From contig JACCRW010000112.1 of assembly GCA_013813345.1 (NCBI GenBank), forward strand, positions 1-8,028: a DNA stretch of 8,028 bases, given 5' to 3'. Shown in pieces: positions 5,364 to 8,028 of this stretch. The DNA is from Actinomycetota bacterium. Lineage in GTDB: Bacteria; Actinomycetota; Thermoleophilia; Gaiellales; Gaiellaceae. A program made the translations under genes and the position numbers. The notes under the pieces were generated by a model that saw only the letters and a program-made list of their open reading frames with translations, had not been told where the DNA came from and made no database searches. Positions within the stretch are counted from its first letter, which is position 1, and every line of letters begins with the position of its first letter.

Positions 5364-5369
5364 TACGAT
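5364..5369 (+). promoter_or_regulatory. -10-like TACGAT for the grpB-tsaE-tsaB-rimI-tsaD operon
   Basis: TACGAT lies in the 16-bp gap after the glycosylase gene and ends 6 bases before the GTG at 5376, a typical leaderless geometry. No Shine-Dalgarno and no good -35 are present. It overlaps the left arm of the dyad at 5366-5385. Confidence 0.5.
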
Positions 5370-5385
5370 CGTCGTGTGACGATCG
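5366..5385 (+). repeat. Perfect 8-bp-arm inverted repeat over the operon start
   Basis: CGATCGTC, a 4-base centre GTGT, then GACGATCG. The dyad covers four bases of the -10 hexamer, the spacer, the GTG start (5376-5378) and the second and third codons. A bound repressor here would block initiation of the whole t6A operon; in RNA the right-hand part could fold only if transcription starts upstream of the dyad. The right arm is also coding, so part of the symmetry may be chance. Confidence 0.45.
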
Positions 5386-6368
5386 AGCTCGCCCCTCACG
5401 ACCGGCGTTGGGCGCAGCGCTTCCGAGCAGAGGCCGCCACCATTCGAGAGGCGCTCGGCGACGTGGTGATCGAGATCGAGCACGTGGGCAGCACCTCTGT
5501 CCCTGGTCTAGCCGCCAAGCCGACCGTCGACATCGCCGTCGGCGTCACGACGCTGGCGTTGCCTGACGGCGCTGTCGAGCGAATGGAGGCTCTGGGGTAC
5601 GAGGCCGCTGCGGACAGCAGGCCCGAGGAGCGGCGTTTTCGGCGTGGGCCGACGTTCCCGCGCGAGGCGATCGTGCACCTCGTCGAGTGGGGCGGACGCG
5701 GCTGGATCGACTACCTGCGCTTCAGGGATGCGCTGCGCGCAGATCCCGAGCTGGCGCGAAGGTACGAGGCTCTCAAGCGATCGCTGCTGCAGAAGCGGGG
5801 CGATTGGTATCGCGGCGTGCACAAGCAGGCGTTCATCGAGGAGGTTCTGGCACGGGCTCGACCTGGAACGGAGATGCTCTCCTCGTCGCCTGAGGAAACC
5901 GAGGCGATCGCCGGCAGCGTTGCCCGGGAGCTGCGTGTCGGGGATGTCGTGACGGTGTCGGGCGAGCTGGGCACGGGGAAGACGACCTTCGTCCGCGGGG
6001 CCTGCCGGGCGCTCGGGGTGACGGCGCCCGTGACGAGCCCGACCTACACGATCGGGCACCGCTACGAGGGCGACCCCGACGTCTCGCACCTTGACCTCTA
6101 CCGCTTCACCGGCGTCTCCGCTGCCGAGTGGGGCGACCTGGAGCCGTACTTCGAGGATGCGATCGTCTTCGTCGAATGGCCCGAGGCGGCCGGGTCGGGC
6201 CTACCGGCGGCGCGCCTGCGCGTCCGGCTCGGGCACGTCGACCCTGCGACTCGCTCGATCAGGCTCGACGGTGCCGAGGCCGGGTTGGTAGAACGGCTCG
6301 GACGTGCTGATCCTGGCGTTCGACACCGCGACGGACCGGGCGACGAGCGCACTCGTCGCCGACGGTGA
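5376..6368 (+). CDS. tsaE: GrpB/UPF0157 - TsaE fusion protein (tRNA t6A synthesis ATPase)
   Basis: One uninterrupted frame encodes 330 residues with two complete domains. Residues 1-166 are a GrpB/UPF0157 domain of nucleotidyltransferase fold: HVGSTSVPGLAAKPTVDI (36-53), then FRRGPTFPRE (88-97), HLVEW (101-105), IDYLRFRDALR (111-121) and KRGDWYRGVHKQAFIEEVL (140-158); its substrate is unknown. Residues 167-330 are TsaE, the P-loop ATPase that drives turnover of the TsaB-TsaD complex making t6A37 in tRNA. Numbered from M167 as 1, TsaE shows Walker A GELGTGKTT (30-38), the switch SPTYTI (55-60), HLDLYR (72-77) and EWPE (101-104). I checked the codons 5820-5970 by eye and found no stop. TsaE may also be made from the ATG at 5874. 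The Arg-rich C-terminal 20 residues overlap tsaB and are probably a read-out extension. tsaB, rimI and tsaD follow in one operon. Confidence 0.87.
   Translation: MTIELAPHDRRWAQRFRAEAATIREALGDVVIEIEHVGSTSVPGLAAKPTVDIAVGVTTLALPDGAVERMEALGYEAAADSRPEERRFRRGPTFPREAIVHLVEWGGRGWIDYLRFRDALRADPELARRYEALKRSLLQKRGDWYRGVHKQAFIEEVLARARPGTEMLSSSPEETEAIAGSVARELRVGDVVTVSGELGTGKTTFVRGACRALGVTAPVTSPTYTIGHRYEGDPDVSHLDLYRFTGVSAAEWGDLEPYFEDAIVFVEWPEAAGSGLPAARLRVRLGHVDPATRSIRLDGAEAGLVERLGRADPGVRHRDGPGDERTRRRR
5865..5876 (+). promoter_or_regulatory. Possible internal start for a separate TsaE
   Basis: The ATG at 5874-5876 begins exactly where free-standing TsaE proteins begin (M-LSSSPEETEAIA). GGA lies 6 bases upstream and GGAG abuts the ATG, a mediocre ribosome site. 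It would yield a normal 164-residue TsaE in addition to the fusion. Confidence 0.4.
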
Positions 6369-6891
6369 GGTGCTCGGCGAGCGGGTCTCTCGGCCGTCGA
6401 CCCTGCTCGAGGACGTCGACGCCCTGCTCCGGCGAGCGGGCGCGCACGCGGGCGAGCTGGAGGCACTCGCGGTCGGCGTCGGTCCCGGCAGCTTCACGGG
6501 CACGCGGATCGGGCTGGCGGCGGCGCAAGGGCTGGCGCTCGCGCTCGCGATCCCGGCAGCCGGAGTCTCGACGCTCGACGCGCTTGCCGCCGGCGCTCCG
6601 CAAGCGCTCGCCGTGATCGACGCGAAGCGGCGGGAGATCTTCGTTGCCGGACCGCGCGTGCTCGCTCCGGCCGAGCTCGCCTTCGAGCCCGGCACCGTGC
6701 TCGTCGGGGACGGTGCCGTTCGCTATCGCGAGGTCTTCGAAGCCGCGGGAGCCGAGGTGCCGCCGGACGGCGACGAGGGCCACCTCCCACGCGCCCGCTT
6801 CCACGCCGCGCTCGCACGCGACTTCGGCCCCGCCGAGCTCGTCGAGCCGCTGTACGTGCGCCAGCCCGACGCGAAGGCGTCGACGGGGTGA
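6304..6891 (+). CDS. tsaB: tRNA threonylcarbamoyladenosine biosynthesis protein TsaB
   Basis: TsaB is the inactive ASKHA-fold partner that dimerises with TsaD and carries TsaE in the bacterial t6A transferase complex. The 195-residue product starts with LILAFDTATDRATSALV (2-18) and has the diagnostic GVGPGSFTGTRIGLAAAQG (58-76), then IDAKRREIFVAG (105-116) and the C-terminal EPLYVRQPDAK (181-191) often seen in this family. Length is within the normal bacterial range (about 200-230), on the short side. The GTG at 6304 is chosen because the first beta strand follows directly; it lies 65 bp inside the end of the grpB-tsaE frame, in another frame. No Shine-Dalgarno is evident, so translational coupling to the upstream gene is likely. 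The stop overlaps the rimI start as GTGA. Confidence 0.94.
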   Translation: MLILAFDTATDRATSALVADGEVLGERVSRPSTLLEDVDALLRRAGAHAGELEALAVGVGPGSFTGTRIGLAAAQGLALALAIPAAGVSTLDALAAGAPQALAVIDAKRREIFVAGPRVLAPAELAFEPGTVLVGDGAVRYREVFEAAGAEVPPDGDEGHLPRARFHAALARDFGPAELVEPLYVRQPDAKASTG

Positions 6892-7358
6892 ATGTCGAGC
6901 TGCGCAAGCTGGAGCTGCGCGACCTGTCCGCGATCGAGACGATCGAGCGCGCCTCGTACCCGACGCCGTGGTCGCGCTCGATGTTTGCGAGCGAGCTCGC
7001 GAAGCCGTCCTCGCTCTCCCTCGGCGCGTTCGAGGCCGAGACGAAGGAGCTGCTCGGCTATCTGATCATCTCCCGCTACGTCGACGCGTGGCATGTGATG
7101 AACGTGGCCGTCGCCGAGTCTCAGCGCCGCCGCGGGATCGCGAGGATGCTTCTCGACCGGCTCTTCCAGGTGACCTCGAGCGACGAGCGGCGCGGCTACA
7201 CGCTCGAGGTGCGCGTCTCCAACAAGGGCGCGATCAAGCTCTACGAGGGTCTCGGCTTCCACGCCCGCGGTGTCCGCCGCGGCTACTACACGGACAACCG
7301 CGAGGACGCCGTGATCATGTGGCGCGATCCGATCCAGGGCCGAGCCGAGAGCGCATGA
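6888..7358 (+). CDS. rimI: Ribosomal protein bS18-type alanine N-acetyltransferase RimI (GNAT)
   Basis: RimI acetylates protein N-termini, classically the N-terminal Ala of ribosomal protein bS18, with acetyl-CoA. The 156-residue protein shows RASYPTPWSRSMFASEL (21-37), the usual RimI N-terminal signature, the beta4 MNVAVAESQ (71-79), the acetyl-CoA loop QRRRGIARMLL (79-89), LEVRVSN (106-112), AIKLYEGLGF (115-124) and GYYTDNREDAVIMW (132-145). E107, N112 and Y119 occupy the positions expected for catalysis. The GTG at 6888 overlaps the tsaB stop (GTGA) and the stop overlaps the tsaD ATG (ATGA), so it is locked into the t6A operon. rimI between tsaB and tsaD is a common arrangement in Gram-positive bacteria and actinobacteria. 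The actual substrate in this organism could be broader than bS18. Confidence 0.93.
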   Translation: MNVELRKLELRDLSAIETIERASYPTPWSRSMFASELAKPSSLSLGAFEAETKELLGYLIISRYVDAWHVMNVAVAESQRRRGIARMLLDRLFQVTSSDERRGYTLEVRVSNKGAIKLYEGLGFHARGVRRGYYTDNREDAVIMWRDPIQGRAESA

Positions 7359-8028
7359 TCCTCGGCATCGAGACGTCCTGTGACGAGACGGCGGCTGCGC
7401 TCGTCACCGCCGACGGTGAGATCCGAGCCAACGTCGTCTCCTCGCAGGCCGATCTGCACGCGCGCTACGGCGGGGTCGTCCCCGAGGTGGCGTCGCGACG
7501 GCATCTCGAGCTCGTCACGCCTGTGCTCCGGGAGGCGCTCGGGGAGGCGGGGGCGACGCTCGACGAGGTCGAGCGGATCGCGGTGACGCAGGGCCCTGGG
7601 CTCGTCGGGGCGCTCCTCGTCGGCCTCTCCGCGGCGAAAGCCCTCGCCTGGGCACGGCGGCTGCCGCTCGCGCCGGTCGACCACCTGGACGGCCACGTCG
7701 CCTCCCTCTACCTCGCGCCCGATCCCCTCGAGCCGCCGTTCGTCTGCCTGCTCGCGAGCGGCGGCCACACGCTGCTCCTCGACGTGCGCGAGCGCGGCGG
7801 CTTCGAGGTGCTCGGGACGACCGTCGACGACGCGGCCGGCGAGGCGTTCGACAAGGGCGCGCGGCTTCTCGGGCTCGGCTACCCCGGTGGCGCGGCGATC
7901 GACAGGCTCGCGCAGGAAGGCGACGCGGACGCATTTACGTTCCCGGTCGCCCGCCTGGACGGTCTCGACTTCTCGTTCTCGGGCGTGAAGACCTCGCTCC
8001 TCTATGCGGTGCGCGACCTCGGCGACCG
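7355..8028 (+). CDS. tsaD: tRNA N6-adenosine threonylcarbamoyltransferase TsaD, N-terminal part (3' end outside the window)
   Basis: TsaD (Kae1/YgjD family) is the catalytic subunit that transfers threonylcarbamoyl from threonylcarbamoyl-AMP to A37 of tRNAs reading ANN codons. The first 224 residues of an expected roughly 330-350 are visible. They contain LGIETSCDETAAALV (3-17), the family block VVPEVASRRHLE (41-52), TQGPGLVGALLVGLSAAK (78-95), the metal-binding H110-x3-H114 in VDHLDGH, LASGGHT (133-139), GEAFDKGARLLGLGYPGG (162-179) and FSFSGVKTS (206-214). No motif is damaged. The ATG at 7355 overlaps the rimI stop as ATGA. The frame runs to the window edge, so this is a cut, not a truncation. 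The TsaC/Sua5 enzyme that makes the activated intermediate is not encoded here. Confidence 0.97.
   Translation, partial: MILGIETSCDETAAALVTADGEIRANVVSSQADLHARYGGVVPEVASRRHLELVTPVLREALGEAGATLDEVERIAVTQGPGLVGALLVGLSAAKALAWARRLPLAPVDHLDGHVASLYLAPDPLEPPFVCLLASGGHTLLLDVRERGGFEVLGTTVDDAAGEAFDKGARLLGLGYPGGAAIDRLAQEGDADAFTFPVARLDGLDFSFSGVKTSLLYAVRDLGD

Noticed and set aside
1..8028. Many CTCGAG, CTCGCG and GAGCTC words that look like dispersed repeats.
   Set aside because: They follow from frequent Leu-Glu, Leu-Ala and Glu-Leu codon pairs at high GC and show no regular spacing.
1..8028. tRNA, rRNA, CRISPR, insertion sequence or defence-system content.
   Set aside because: The coding density is almost complete with housekeeping genes; no repeat array, transposase, integrase or structured RNA was recognised on either strand.

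Overview
The window is a dense, very GC-rich bacterial chromosome segment. It has strong G/C third-position bias, frequent GTG starts, ATGA/GTGA start-stop overlaps, and no non-coding stretch longer than about 60 bases. Codon use, gene content and TAGAnT-type -10 boxes placed 6-8 bases before start codons suggest a deep-branching actinobacterium, for example of the Thermoleophilia/Gaiellales/Solirubrobacterales type. That placement is an inference. All genes look chromosomal. I see no tRNA, rRNA, CRISPR array, insertion sequence or prophage.

Left part (1-2630): the 3' end of a Yip1-like membrane protein gene (+) runs convergently 36 bp into the end of a minus-strand pantothenate operon. Read from its promoter near 2620 leftwards, the operon is a Rossmann/DUF2520 dehydrogenase, then panC, then panB, each joined to the next by a 4-bp overlap. 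PanB makes ketopantoate and PanC joins pantoate to beta-alanine. The missing step between them, ketopantoate reduction, is the natural job to propose for the DUF2520 protein.

Middle part (2631-5359): a divergently transcribed alpha/beta hydrolase-fold protein has Gly where the nucleophilic Ser should be. A convergent RimJ/RimL-type GNAT acetyltransferase follows. Divergent from that are a small encapsulated-ferritin (EncFtn) family protein with no cargo-targeting tail and no encapsulin shell gene beside it, an FmdB-type zinc ribbon protein, and a family 4 Fe-S uracil-DNA glycosylase ending in a beta-clamp-like QLGLF tail.

Right part (5376-8028): the tRNA t6A operon. TsaE is fused in frame behind a complete GrpB/UPF0157 domain with no stop codon between them. 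tsaB follows (65-bp overlap), then rimI (4-bp overlap) and tsaD (4-bp overlap, cut by the window end). TsaB, TsaD and TsaE together transfer the threonylcarbamoyl group to A37 of ANN-decoding tRNAs. RimI is their habitual passenger.

The points most worth a second look are the GrpB-TsaE fusion, the shell-less EncFtn homologue, the nucleophile-less hydrolase, the proposed alternative ketopantoate reductase, and a consistent set of five leaderless-type starts. One of these starts carries a perfect 8-bp-arm dyad over the -10 box and start codon of the t6A operon.
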